Assembly (NCBI GenBank): GCA_932521025.1
Contig: OW051471.1
Location: 10,726,001 to 10,790,000 of the forward strand
DNA: 64,000 bases
From: Oscheius onirici
Lineage: Eukaryota > Nematoda > Chromadorea > Rhabditida > Rhabditidae
Direction: 5' to 3'
Part shown: positions 42,702 to 55,695 of the stretch, one piece after another
How positions within the stretch are numbered: the first letter of the stretch is position 1
Layout: every line of letters begins with the position of its first letter
The notes under the pieces: model-generated
What the model saw: only the letters and a program-made list of their open reading frames with translations
Told to the model about the DNA's origin: nothing
Database searches by the model: none
Position numbers and translations under genes: made by a program

Positions 42702-45700
42702 ATGGCATCCTTGACCAAATTGTGTGCTCTTAAGCTGGCCGAAGTTATTAAAAATGGTGAGTTTCTTTAAGTCGTTTTTTATGTCAGATTTCTGTAGGAC
42801 AGTCATGGCCTTATGGTATTGAGTTAACACCACCAATCGGAAATGAGATCGTGGAGGCTCTAAAAGAAATTTGCATTATTGGCGACGATATTCTGAAAAG
42901 AATTGCGGACACAACAATAAAAATGAGCAATGTGAGTTTTGTAAAAAGAAATACGGCAAAATCGTGTGAAGCAATCCAAAGATTGTTTTCTTATACAAAC
43001 TTTTACCAGCACAAAACTAAAGCTTCCCAAACAAAAGACCCAATTTCGCAACAATTTTTCAATTTCTCCTTCATCAAGATATCTCTTACGTACTCAGAGC
43101 AGAAACTCTTATCTGCTAGTCAACAATATTGTCTAGTGAATCACCCAAAGATTTGAAAATAAGAGGCTTTCAAGTGAGAAATTGCGCTCGTTTTCAAAAA
43201 AAGAACTTGTTGCTAACACCAATTTAAACTCTTTTACTTATGTACAAAATGTTTTCAGTGCCATGCGACAGTCCACGGACCGTCCAACTACTGTCTGAAA
43301 CCACTGAAAAAATACAGACTCTTACATTCTCTCAGGATTGATCTAGATTCATCTACAGGCGAGGAAGAATTCTTTGATCTGGCTCGATTTATTGAAGAAA
43401 CTCTTTCCTCTGAAGCCAGGAACCGTTTATACCAACTGGAAATCATTGGTTCTACGAGATTTTTCAGCTGGATTGGGGTAACGTTGTTTTTTGGTCTGAC
43501 AATCATTTTTACAGCTGGGACTGTTGCCGAATTTACAGCGATTGAGTGTGTGTAATTCACAACTTGATGCAGTGAGCCTAGCAAGAGCAGCTCCTTATTT
43601 AGCCAGTCTGAAATGGCTCGATATTTCTGGAACGATTGTTACGGAACTGTCATGGCTTGCAAAGTTCCCGTAAAGAAGCGACAGCAATCTTTTTAATCTT
43701 CTTTCTTTTAGGAACCTGGAGGCTCTGATTCTTTACAACTGCCCGATCATAGACGCAAATGTTTCTGAACACCTCCAATATTTGAAAAAGTTGCGAGTGT
43801 TGGACTTGTCTTGTAATCATTTTGGCAGGTCAGTACACAACAGTGAGGCAAACGTCGACAAAGTTTTCACAACAAAAACTTCCAAAATTTGATATTCAGT
43901 GCTTGGATACGCGAGTTATCCCAATTTCGCCTTTGTGGCCGCGCGGCTATAATGATTTCTTTTCACCACTTTTGTTAATTTGACCATTTCAGGGAAGAAA
44001 ACGCCCTCTATCTAGGAGATATATTGTTTGAGACGATTATTAACTGCGAGAGTTCTCCGTGGCCCCAGCTTCGATGTCTTGACATTGCTGGCAGTGCAGT
44101 GACTGAGGAGAACATTGATAGAAACTTGCTGGGATTTCAAAAACTGCAGAAAATGTGTCCACGATTTCAAACAATTTCTATTGTGGACAGCGTTTTGGAA
44201 AATCACACGCTTCGTTTGAAGAACGTCCGGATAGTGAGCTGTGGCAGTGTTGCCGAGTCTATCGATGCGCTGGATTATTATTCGAAAACAGAAGTCAATG
44301 GATACAGAATCATGGCCATGGACCACATTCTTCTCAACTTTGAACAACAATGTGAATCCATGACGGGTGCGGAAATTTGTCGCTCGATTGAGGTGGTCTA
44401 CGAAGCGATGAGAAGACACTCGCAGTGCCGTAGGACTCAATATCTCTGCGCTGTCTACCTGAAAAAAGTTCTCAGGTACGTTTTTTTACCGTTTTTATCA
44501 ATGCATTTTGCGGGGATGTAACTTGGTACCAGCAGCCTACGGCAGCTTGCGCAGCATCCGTATTTTGGTGGCTGTTAGTGAGCCTCTCTTGGTTGTTCTA
44601 CCTTCTTGCTAAAAAAAGTTGTTCTACCTTCGTTCCCCTAAAACAAACTATCTCGTTCGATAAAAGATTAACATGACAAAACGTGACATGTTACGCTAGT
44701 CTCGACAACTGTGCGGACACCACTACAGACAGACGGACGGACACCATTGCACTTTAGTAAAGAAAATCCTCTAATTTGCGCAGGCGAAACCTGTCACGGC
44801 GCCAGAAACAATGCAGTTCAGCCTAGAATGCGCATCCATCCACTAGTTTCAGAGAAAAACTTGAATGTATTCCTCCACGCCTTGTTAAAAACTGTGTGGA
44901 CTGCCTTCTTCAAGCTGCAGAAAACTGGAAAGATAATGAGCTTCTTATGTTCACCATCACATATACGCTTTGTTCCGACGAGCTCCTCGGTACTCCTGGT
45001 GTCCCTCTACAAAGACTGTTCAAATTGGCTCTGGAGATCATGATGATTGTTCATCATAAACGGCTTCTACAAAACCTAATAATCCTGCTGACCCTAATCA
45101 GTCCAAGGATGTCATTAAGCGAAAAGCAAGGTATCGATGAACGCCAAGTTATCCATATTGTCAACGTCGTGAACGACGAGCTGGAAAATGATGAACCGAA
45201 CCTTTTTTTGGTTAGCCTAGCCCTATCGACATTGTGGAGTATAACAGGTAATCAAGTACAGATTTTGCTGCCAACCTTTGTTGCTTGACCACCAGAGATG
45301 TGCGGAAACAGCGAAAAAATTTTCCGCGGAATTCTGCGGAAATTCCGTGGGTCTAAAAAAAATTTCAGCGTTCCGCGGAAACGGAAATCAGTTTCCGTGT
45401 TTGCGCGGAAATTCCGCGGAAATATTTCCGCACATCTCTGTCGCCCACCCTTCGGTCTTTATGATAGATAGTTCTTTTTTATTACAATGTCAAACTATCT
45501 CGCATCTGCTACCATCTCATTTGAATGTCCGGGTGAAAATCTTCTGTCTCGTATTCCCACCTTTGAGAAAAATTGTTGTTTCAAAAGCACTGGTCAAACC
45601 ATCAATAAAATCTTCATTATGGTTTTTTGGTGTGCCTGTTGGTTTTATTGGAATCACAGGTCTTTGTCTATGTGACAGCTACGGCTTTTGTAGGCATCTT

Positions 45701-46475
45701 GTACAATTTAAACTGCTCTGTTTCAGAAGTTTTTTCCATAAAAAACCTACTTTAGATGCATCTGTTAGAAATTGCAAGGCTGCTGTTGGCGCCGGGTTGC
45801 TCACTAGCTGCAAAAAATTGCTGACTGCCTACACCGATGACCATGCTGTGGAATCAAGGGTACTAGGGATTTTGGGTAACATTTGTGATATGAATGCGTT
45901 ACCGAATTCGCTTTGCAACGATCACGATTTGTTCAATGCAATAAGGTTAGTTGAAAAGCATCCGAGGCAACCAGTTTTCAGCAAATGTTTGGATGGAGAC
46001 TTCAGTTTTCGAGACGGAAACGGATTCTATGTTTATGTGGAGCGTAGCCAGTTAGCAGCCTTCACCATTTCCCTATCACTTTCAAGTGGAATTGTCTCTG
46101 CAGACATGGAAAGCGACGTTGATTCAAATCTACAAAGAGTGGTTGCTGCCTGGCCAAATCCTTCGGTTCTCCTTGGTTTCGATATGGTTTCATACACAAA
46201 GTTTGAAGTCTTTGAACGGGTTTTGCGAGAAACTAGACATAACGGACCTCGTAACTGGTGTTTATGGACATTGCTTCGCATTCTTCCTCAGACAAATCCG
46301 ACAGCGTAAGTGTTCGCCTTGGCCTAAACAGATGAATTTTAGACAAGTACTCGACTATCCAAAAATGTTCCGGAGCTCATCTCTTCCACAAACTTTGGAA
46401 AAGATGCAGAAAAAAGATAACGAACCCACAATTCAAGACTATATCGACCGAATTCTCGAGTTTGAAAAGGAATGA
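42702..46475 (+). CDS. ZYG-11-like protein, copy A (intact)
   Basis: Ten exons (42702-42756, 42798-42931, 43259-43477, 43515-43669, 43712-43828, 43993-44475, 44853-45247, 45756-45945, 45982-46305, 46343-46475) join in phase to 734 residues. The N-terminus MASLTKLCALKLAEVI fits a VHL-box/Elongin C-binding helix. Leucine-rich repeats follow (LKWLDISGT, LEALILYNCPI, LRVLDLSCN, LRCLDIAGS), then a helical, armadillo-like half. This is the layout of ZYG-11/ZER-1 proteins, substrate receptors of CUL-2 ubiquitin ligases; by homology it should recruit proteins for degradation. C. elegans ZEEL-1 is another divergent relative, but no transmembrane domain is present here. The intron before exon 8 holds a hAT MITE. 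It heads an array of related units on the same strand to 54.8 kb. Confidence 0.85.
45293..45440. mobile_element. hAT-type MITE (148 bp)
   Basis: It starts CAGAGATGTGCGGAAA and ends TTTCCGCACATCTCTG, perfectly complementary over 16 bp. The inside repeats TTCCGCGGAA words. Flanking 8-mers TTGACCAC and TCGCCCAC match at 6 of 8. It sits in intron 7 of ZYG-11-like copy A. Confidence 0.8.
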
Positions 46476-46715
46476 AGATTTATTGAAAATGCAGTTACTA
46501 CAGTTGTAAAAAAACGGCCAGACATTTTGCAAACCATCTGCTAAAATATGGATACTCAGACACTGATACGAGCCCGGATGTCTTCTGATCTCTTCTGATC
46601 CCCTTTCTCACCGCTTCCAATATTTTCAATAGAATACAAGTGATTAGTTGCAAAATGAATTTCATGCTTGTTTTCATACTTCTCACTGTGAGCCCCAATT
46701 CAATTCTCTGTTTTC

Positions 46716-48558
46716 ATGACATCCTTAATCAAATTATGTGCTCTTAGACTAGCCCAAGGTATTAAAAACGGTAAGTCCCAGTTTCGATTAAACTTCAAAT
46801 CCGTTTTATAGGAGAAGACTGGCCTTTTGAGGTTCTTTTATCAGCACAAATTGGTCATCAAATTCTGAAGAGTCTGGAAGAAATTTGCATTATCGATGGC
46901 AAAATCATAGAAAACCTAGCAGAAACTTCGTTGGAAATAACCAATGTGAGTCTTGAAAAAAATGAAAATACACGTATGCAAGGATAAAAATCCTTGCTAG
47001 CTTCTTCTAGGCAAATTTGTAAAATATGGCACGTTTTGCTCTTATTTTTTAAATCGTTTTTACTTACTATTTCACTGGTGGAGTGACTGCTTCACCAGTG
47101 AAATAGGACAGAATTTTGGCAAGAGAGGATCCGCGTCAATGGGATCAGTATAAACTGCGACACGTGAATTCGTTGAAATCGTAATGAATTCGAATTTGAA
47201 TTTTTTAAACACAAACACTCTTATCAGCCAGCCATTCGATATGAGTCGCATTCGCGCGAACTATACATGTTCACAACAGGCTGTAAAATTAAAAGAATAG
47301 GCTCGAGTGACTTTGAAACTAGTGGCTAAATTCGTATTTACCTTTATCTAATTCACACTTTTTCAGTGTCACGTCACGCTACCAGATACCTCCCTCCGAT
47401 CGTTGCTTGAAATTGTTGAAGAAGTACAAGAAACTAAACTCTCTCAGGATTGTGTTTGAGACAAGTTCATATAACGAGGAAGGCTTCTTTGATCTTGCCT
47501 GATTTATTGAAGAAACTCTATCAAGCGAAGCCAAAGACCGTTTCTACCATTTAGAAGTGATTGGGTCTGTAAACCTTTTCAGCTGGATTGGGGTAATTTT
47601 TATCTCAATTCTATCACAGATTTTTACAGCTCGGACTCCTGCCAAGTTTACAACACTTGAATGTAACTGCTACCTTAATTAATGCCGAGTGCCTAGCAGG
47701 AGCAGCACCCTATTTACCCAGTTTGAAATGCCTCGACATTTCAAAAACAATGGTTACTGATGCCTCATGGCTTGTCCCCTTTCCGTGAGCTTGTGAGAAA
47801 CCTTTCCATTGATGAATTAAGGTACCTTGAGGCTCTCATTCTTCATAACTGCTCGATTAAAAGAGGAAATGTTTCAAAATATCTTCAAAGTTTGCACATG
47901 CTCAGAGTGTTGGACTTGTCTATGAACCAGTTTCATAGGTCAGAAATCTTTTATGTCTTCGTTTGCCAGTGAAAGCCTGAGAGCAAAAAGAAATTGATCA
48001 AACTTGCTCTAATTTTGAAACAACTTTTTACGTTTTGCACGTGCTTGCCTGATTTAATATGCGCGGTTTGAGAGTTTGAAACGTGTTTCTGTTATACCGG
48101 ATTTTAGACGTCTTTTTTCTAAGAGACATATTCCTTGAGACAATAATTAACTGCAAGATCTCTTCATGGGCAGAGCTTCGTTGTCCGAACATTTCTGGAA
48201 GCAATATGACCGTGGAGAAAGTTGACAAAAACAACAGCGTCCCCAAATTCAAACAATATCAATAGTGGACAGTGTCTTGGAGCTTTGCCCACTTCAATTG
48301 GAGAACGTTCGAATTGTGAGATGTGCCAGTGTTGCCGAATCTATCGAAGCGCTGGATTATTGTTCAAAGGCCGAAGTCAATGCATACAGAATAACGGCCT
48401 TGGACCATGTTCTCATCAGCTTTGAACACGAGCGTGAATCAATGACAGACTCCGAAATTCGTCGCTCAGTTGAAGTGGTCTACGAAATTATGAGAAGACA
48501 CTCACAGTGCTACAGTACTCAATATGTCTGTGCTGTCTACCTGAAAAATGTGTTCAGG
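46716..48558 (+). pseudogene. ZYG-11-like copy B1, 5' half, broken
   Basis: Exons equivalent to 1-6 of copy A are present: 46716-46770, 46812-46945, an exon from 47367, 4 and 5 near 47630-47940, and 6 near 48107-48558. Exons 1 and 2 are clean (MTSLIKLCALRLAQGIKNG). The third exon has a one-base frame change near its start and a TGA at 47500-47502 where copy A has CGA (Arg). The sixth has lost part of the stretch around 48225-48240 and changes frame. Exons 7-10 are missing; the next sequence is the middle of another copy. It cannot make a full-length protein. Confidence 0.8.
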
Positions 48559-48624
48559 TGAGTTTTAACTAACGGGATGTCGGGTCCAACTGAAACTTTG
48601 CTAATATCAGCCATGCCTGGGTAT

Positions 48625-51122
48625 TAAAAAAAACCCACATCTATCGCATTTCATAGATAGAACAATTTCTGACAAAGCCAAACCCTTTTTCAACAGACTA
48701 GAACTCACTGGTTTTGTGAAACTGCTAGACTGCTCTGCGGTAAAAGTTTCAATTCCATCAACTTTGTTTTAGCTGCAATTGTTACCCAGATTGAAACGGC
48801 TGTCTGTAGCCTCGTCTCAAGTCAATTCTCAATGGCTTGCAGAAGCAGCACAATTTTTACCCAGTTTGAGATGGCTCGATATTTCAGAAACTCAAGTTTC
48901 TGAGCTTTCTTGGCTTGTCAACTTTCCGTAACCAAATCTAGATAAACACTTTAATCCTGTGTTTAGGAACCTCGAGGCACTGATACTTTGTAATGTTCAG
49001 TTTGGAGACGACAAAATTTGCAAATATTTGAAATGTTTGACAAATTTACGCATCTTAGACATCTCAAATACCACGTAGGCACCCGTAACTTCATTTTTAC
49101 AAATCTGATTTTAGGTATCCAAACATGCTTGTACCTTCCTTCCTTACGTTCATAGTAAATTGTTCGAAGTGTCCATGGCCGGAACTACGCTTTGTCGACT
49201 TTACTGGAACAGAAGTTAGCCCTCAAGATAACGAACGAAGCCTACTCGGGATTCAAAAACTAGTAGAAAAGTGTCCACAAATGCAGACAATTTCAATTGT
49301 GGATACTTCGTTTGATCATATCAACATGGACTTGGGGAATGTTCGAGTACTAAATTGTGCTTCAATCAGCAAAGCAATCGAAGCATTGGACTATTATTGG
49401 AGGAGAGAAGTCTATGCTTCAAGTGCACGTGTACAAGATCATATCATGGCCTACTTGCAAGACAAACTTGATCTATTGACCGACGACGAAGCTTGTCGTT
49501 CAGTTGTAGGCATGTGTCAAGCTATGCAAACGCATCTACAATGTACAAGAACGCAATCACGTTCCATCCTATACTTGACAGATTTTATAAGGTACAATCA
49601 GTCGGACTATGTTTTAATTTTATACCAAACAGGACTAAAATAGATTGTCTCTCAGCATGGCTTGTTCAAAACTTTGTGAACCGTTGCCTTGTGGCTGCAG
49701 AAAACTGGAAACACGTTGGACATCTTCAAATTAGAGTTTGGTATGCTCTATGCTGCGGCAATCTCCTCAATACTCGATCTAAAGCGAATGCTCAATGTGG
49801 GTCTGGATATATTGATCAATTTCGAATATGAAGATAATCAACAAAACATAATGAACGTGATAAGATTAATCGGCAACCGAATATCCAGTCAAGAAAAGCT
49901 TGAAGCGATAGAAGATCATCACCTTGCTTATATTATCAACGTCGCACATAATCAGTTAAAACAAACAACGCCAGATGTCGATCTGATTTTAGCCGCTCTA
50001 GGAGCCATATGGAGTCTGACAGGTGACCAATTATTTCAGCTTTTCTTTGCAAATAACTGGCGTTTGCCGGCTTTTTCCTCCCTATTCCATTGTTTCACCA
50101 AACTCATCACTTTTCTCCTTTGCCTTACTTACTGTACTGAAGACTGAAGGAAGAACCAGAAAGAAACTGTAGTTACTCGTTTACTAGTACGATAGGAATA
50201 TACAGATCTCTTAGCGAGAGGGGAGAAAGAGAAGAGAGAGTGGTGGAGGACCAATATGACAGTGCGAGAGGCAATATATGTAGTCAGGGATTAATCATAG
50301 GTTCAGCCATATGAGCGAATGGGGGCAGATAGGACATGCGAGCAAGGAAAGTGTCTCTGGAGGAGACATCACTTACTGATATAATTACGATTGAAACATT
50401 TCAGACGAATGTGTGTCTACTTGCGAAGCCGTGGTTAAAGCTGGAGTACTCGATACTTGTAAAACTGTGCTGACTGACTTTGCTGGTAATCTTGACATGG
50501 AAATTATAGTAATCGGGATAGTTTGCAACATTTGCGAAGTTAGCCCACTCTCGACTCCGTTATGTGAAAATTTCTTCGACAAAATCGAGTTTGTTAAAGA
50601 CTAGTAGACTATTTTTGATTTCAGCAACTGCATGGACGGAAACTTCAGTGCCCAAAACGAGCACGGATTTTACACACAGCTTGAACGTAGCTATTTTGCG
50701 GCCGCAGTTATGTCAGTATTTCTACTGAATGGACTGGTGGCTGAAGAGTTAAAGTCGATGGTCAATGAGCATTTACAACGAGTGATTTCGGCTTGGCCTG
50801 ATCCGTCTGTTCCGAGGGAGGGGGTCGTCAGCTTTAGGACCTTCAATCATATCGAACGCGTTCTGCGAAATTCTGTACACGACGGACTGCGAATGTTGTG
50901 TCTATGGAGTATATTGCATGTCCTTCCTCTTACAAGCCCAATAGCGTTAGTTTTTGCAATTGCTGGCATAAGTCATAAAGTTTTAGACAATGGCGAAACT
51001 ACCCGGAAATGCTCAAAAACTCAGCTCTACTGGAAGCTTTGAAAGTAATGAAAAAGCAAGGAGAGAGCAATCTCAAGATCCGCGAATATATCGACCGAAT
51101 TCTTGATTTCATGAAGGAATAA
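48625..51122 (+). pseudogene. ZYG-11-like copy B2, lacks 5' exons
   Basis: It starts inside the third exon (FIDRTISDKAKPFFNRLELT) only about 90 bp after B1 and continues through LRR exons (LRWLDISETQVSELSWL, LRILDISNT, a large exon from about 49115 to 49592), the armadillo-like exons, and the final exon ending EYIDRILDFMKE at 51122. Exons 1, 2 and part of 3 are absent. Near 49770 an 8-bp deletion relative to copies A and C shifts the frame between NLLNT and LKRMLNVGLDILI. B1 and B2 may share one transcript, but even then the frame is broken. Confidence 0.75.
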
Positions 51123-51498
51123 AGTGTTCTGCAATGGCATTTCTGCCTGCTCAACTGGCCAGAGGGGAGAGATGCCAGAGCCTTCGTGTTCATTCCAATA
51201 TTTAACTTGCGATCGTTTTCTCCACAGTCCGTCATTCTATTCACTTGATTATAACGGGGAATAATGAAGGTCAGACTACTTTAAAATACCGCGTAGACGG
51301 TACAAATTAAAAAGAGCAAATTTGAATGTAATTTCAAAATATGTGGAAATAAATAACGCATCTTTGCTCGAAATCACGCCTTCTAGATGTTATCTTGCAC
51401 AACAGCGACACCCAACAGAGCTCCCTGATAAGTCCTGAAATTTTGTCTCTATTGACTCAACACGTCACTGAACATCAGCGATAATTTCACTTATCCTC

Positions 51499-54400
51499 AT
51501 GGCAACTTTGACCGAAATCTGTGCTCTTAGGCTAGCTCAAATTATCAAGAATGGCACGTCTTTTCTATTGTCTAATGTCGTCACCGTTTTAGATGAAGAA
51601 TGGCCTTTCAGAACTGCTATATCTCCTCAGTTTGGCGATGAAATTGTGAAGGCATTAGGAGAAATTTGTATTCTTGACGAGAATATCTGGAGAAGGATAG
51701 CCAAGACTACATTGGAAATAACAACGGTGAGTTAGCTTTAACAAATCCACCGAAGTAAAGGTTTTTTTGGTTTAAGTAGAAGAGAAATAAGACGGCCATT
51801 TTTGATAGTTCTTAAGAAAATTCGAAAAGCTTTTTAACCGTGTTAGAACTGAACTCCTTCTCTGAGTCCGGTGATGTCTTTTCAATGATTTTTATTTCAG
51901 TGTGACGCGCTAATAAGCGCTAGTGAGTTCCCGAGTGATCTCTGGGAATCACTGAAAAAGTTTAATCACTTAAGTTCTTTGAAGTTTGTGGCGGACTTGG
52001 ATCCCGAAGAATATGAATACTACTCATTTCCCCTTGATTACTTTATTGACGAAGCTGTTTCAAAGAAAGCTGAAGCCTCTTTTTGCAGTCTAGCTATAAA
52101 TCTTCCCGTGAAATATCACATCTGGAATGGGGTAATTCAAAAACTTTGTTCTTTTTTGTATATCTTTCAGTTGAGCCGATTGCCCAGGTTGGAACGATTA
52201 TCAGTTGCTTGGTCTCTAGTAGACGATGACTTTCTCGTTAAAGCCGGACAATGTTTGCCCAATTTGAAATGGCTCGACGTCTCGAACACCAAAGTAACTA
52301 CGCTTTCCTGGCTTGTCAACTTTCCGTAAACATTATTGGCAAATGTTGTGATCTTAAATTTAGGAATCTCGAGGCGCTAATGCTTTACAATTGCCATATA
52401 GAAGACATATATTTCTCTACACATCTCAAAAGCCTGTCGCAGCTGCGCGTGTTAGATATTTCGAGAGCTTATGAAGATATAAGGTACCTTTTATCGAATG
52501 CTGCAAAAAATTCAACAGAAATAACGAACGCCTCTATCTGGGAGATTTATTCTTCGAAACGATTGTCAGTTGTGGCAAATCACCATGGCCAGAACTCCGC
52601 TGTCTCGACGTTGCTGGAGACACAATGCGTAGTGAGAATTCTCGAAGAAATTTGCTAGGGATTCACAAACTGGCCGACAAATGTCCTAGAATCAAGACAA
52701 TTTCTATTTTGGATACAATTATTGAGTCTGAACTGAGGGAGGCTCAGGTACCAAATTGTACCATCATCAGTAGCAGCAGAGCAATCGACGCTTTGGACTA
52801 TTACTCGAAGACAGAAGTTGAAGCTTATAGATGGCAAGCTCAAGAGAGTCTTCTAAACGACCATATAGCTGGGCAACTTGATCTTTTGACGAATGAAGAA
52901 ACGTGTCGAATAATTCGTGTGGTCTTCGAAGCAATGAAAAGACATCGACAATGCTATGAAACACAATCTGCCTTTTTCTTTCAACAATTCTAAGGTACGC
53001 TATCTTTAATGTTTCTATCTTTAAATCATGAGCTTTTCTCTAGGGGGGGGGGGTGGCAGGGCTATTCTTCCGCGGAAGAGAAGACTGCTTCGAATCGCCC
53101 TTGGGCCATTCTTCCGCAAGCGAATATCCAAGTTCGATGCAGCTAAAAAACTGAGAAGATAGCTGTTTTGAACTTGAAAAACAAAAACCTGGAAAAACAC
53201 GTGGAATATATACTTGTTGACCATGCGTTTACCGCGTTTGAAAAGAGAAGCGGTCGTTTCATCCGCGGCATAGTCTCGCGTGGACACTTTTGTTTAAAAA
53301 GAATGATCAAAATCCAAGTAAAATTGAACGAATTGCAGAGATAAGAGCGATCAACTCTCACCGCATCTTGTACAAGAATGTGTCAATTATTGTTTTGCGG
53401 CGGCCGAGTTTTGGAAAAGTTTTGTTATCTTAGAAGGTTTATGGTCTGCTTTGTGTTACAATGAGCTCCTGAATGTGACCGAGCCCAGTATACGAAGGGT
53501 GTTGAATTTGGCACTGGAGATATTAATCAAAACGGAAGATGAAGATTGTCGACATGAAACGACCGACTTGATAATGCATATTTGTCAAAGGCTGACAAGA
53601 TTCAAAAGTCTGGAATTGATTGAGGAACATCACTTGCTTCGTCTTTTTGACGTTGTAAAAAATGAAGTAGAACAGACTATGCCAAATGCAAGCAAAATTG
53701 AAGCAGTTTTTTCTGCATTATGGACATTATCAGGTAACAATTCGACTAATCTCTGTCCCCATTGCTGGAAAAACGGGGCTGTCTAGCGGCGAAAATGTTC
53801 GATTTGAAAATGGTCACTTTGCAAAAATCTTGGCTGAGTGTCCAACGTTTGCATGATGTAGCCAAATTAGTATAACTTGTAAACATTGGATACTCAGCAA
53901 AGTTACCATTTTCAAATCGAACAATTTCGCTGCGAGGCAGCCCCGGAAAATTCATGTTTTATCCCAACTTTGCGAAATTTTAGGGGATTCCTTGTCTGCT
54001 TGCAAAACTATTGTCAATGCTGGTATACTCGAAATGTGCAAACATATATTACTTACACATGTCGATTATGGTGAATATTACATGGAAACATCAGTTCTTC
54101 GGCTTCTATTTAACATCTGCCAGCAGAGGTCATATTCCCCGTTGCTGTATGAGGATGAAAGCCTGTTCAAGGCAATATGGTATTTTGAAACATGACTCAA
54201 CCCAAACTTGCTTTCAGCGACTGTATGTATTTCGGTTGGCAAAGTGAAGACGATTTCCACAATTCGGTTAAGCGTAGCTATGTAGCCACTGGGATAGTGT
54301 CCTTATTGCTGGCGACTGGATGTGTTGCAGAAAAAATGGTGTCTGAGGTTGAAGATCTAATCCTTTATTCGTCTTTGACCTGGCCTGATCCGACAGTTAT

Positions 54401-54763
54401 TCGATGTCCCCTCACTTATAGGAATTTTGAAGTATTCGAAATTATATTGAGAGAAACTAGATACGCTGGACCACAAAACTGGTGTCTATGGGAACTACTT
54501 CACGTCATTACCGATAATGATAATCTATCGTAAGTTTTAGTCTTTGCCACTGGGGTAGGCCAAGCTCACGAAAGTAATTTTTTCGGAAAACAAAAAAACA
54601 AAATTTCAGAATATCGCAAAACTACCCAGAAATGCTCAAGAGCTCGCCTCTTTTGAAAACCTTGAAGGAGATGGAGTTTGTTGAAATTGTTAACCCAAAA
54701 TTTCGAAAATTTGTCAACAATTTTCCAGAGTGTCGCAAAAAAATTCTCGATATTGTGGAATAA
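51499..54763 (+). CDS. ZYG-11-like protein, copy C (possible lesion)
   Basis: Exons correspond one to one to copy A: 51499-51553 with 51593-51726, 51901-52131, 52171-52325, 52364-52483, 52519-52994, 53339-53733, 53984-54179, 54218-54529 and 54610-54763. The N-terminus MATLTEICALRLAQIIKNG, LRRs (LKWLDVSNT, LEALMLYNC, LRVLDISRA) and the armadillo-like half are present. Intron 1 begins with GC instead of GT and is 39 bp and open, so it may be retained. The large exon ends in TAA just before the donor; adding one base near the T-run at 52970 would restore the phase used in the other copies. So it is either a recent pseudogene or carries a sequencing error. Role as for copy A if functional. Confidence 0.65.
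53775..53944. mobile_element. hAT-like MITE (170 bp)
   Basis: The ends GGGGCTGTCTAGCGGCGAAA and (reverse complement of the right end) GGGGCTGCCTCGCAGCGAAA pair over more than 60 bp, through TTCGATTTGAAAATGG. Flanks GGAAAAAC and GGAAAATT match at 6 of 8. It lies in an intron of ZYG-11-like copy C. Confidence 0.7.
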
Positions 54764-55379
54764 ATGATTGCAATAGGTTTATTTGTTACGGAACAACTTT
54801 GTCATTGAAGCTTAGCTGATACGGAACAAAATCACGGTTGCAGGAGCGAAGAACATTTAATTCGAATAGTCAGCACTTGCGACTTTTTTTCTTTTCCTTC
54901 CCGGGATTAGTACAGGAAGGTCGTGTGTACTCTGGCCTCACTCGCCAGTTGTGCAGCTTTTCCGCTTTGTTTCGACCAAGGCAACGCTTCTTTTGGTTTA
55001 GTAAAATTTCAGATCAAAATAAGCAGGCACAGTTTAAATACTTCGGCTGGTTTAATCGTCTTCTTAATCATCCTAGGGCCCGGATAGTTAGGTAGATAGG
55101 ATGAAAGTCTATGTAAGCGACCACAAATTCATTCCCGGGTGGTAGCACACGAAAATAGTCGACCCTGGCATCTCTCGCAAACCCAGCCTGTCCCGGTCCA
55201 ACTAGCACTGGAGAAGCTCGGATCGTAGTCCTCCACTTTCATCTACCGCCAGGAGGAAAAACGTGCATTCGCTCCAAGGCACAACGTAGATCTATTAAAA
55301 GTTTGCCATTGTGCAATGAGTGAAGAGCCGATTTAGGTTCGGGAGCGGGCTTTATAAAAGTTGAGAAATCTTTTTCTCC
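54764..55379. other. Gene-free stretch
   Basis: Sequence downstream of the ZYG-11-like array. No coding region or repeat recognised. Confidence 0.5.
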
Positions 55380-55463
55380 TGGAACATATAAAAGTTTAGA
55401 CATTCCTGGACAGAATAAAAGTTTAGAAACTCCCAAGCAGTATAAAAGTTTAGAAACTCTCAT
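55380..55463. repeat. 27-bp tandem repeat, three copies
   Basis: Three units share the core ATAAAAGTTTAGAAACTC or ATAAAAGTTTAGACATTC, each preceded by CTGGA or CCAAG and a short spacer. On the minus strand they read as SKLLY/SKLLF plus a CLGV or CPGM linker, but no start or gene context supports coding. Confidence 0.7.
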
Positions 55464-55695
55464 TTAGAAAATGGAAGAACCTGAATTGGCCCCTTCAGAA
55501 AGAGAGAGTGAAATTAGGGCAAAATTAGGGATCACCGCGAATAAACCTAGTTTATTCATTTTCTTCTTCATCACTCTGCTTTAAATATTAAATCTATTTT
55601 CCGCTACCCGAGACATCTTTCCACCTGTCCTACACAATTAGTGATAGTAGGTGTCATAGTATCGAGTACAAATCGTAAACCTCTCATCAATTAGA

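Noticed and set aside
45278-46309. 343-codon plus-strand frame
   Set aside because: It runs through a hAT MITE and an intron. Only its later part (45756-45945 and 45982-46305) matches ZYG-11-like exons.
47071-47107. Short perfect hairpin (CTATTTCACTGGTG and complement)
   Set aside because: A 14-bp stem with a tiny loop in an intron of a pseudogene; too short and unsupported for a pre-miRNA.
42702-54763. Toxin-antidote element like C. elegans peel-1/zeel-1
   Set aside because: The genes are ZYG-11-like, but none has the multi-transmembrane N-terminus of ZEEL-1 and no companion gene of the expected kind was seen.
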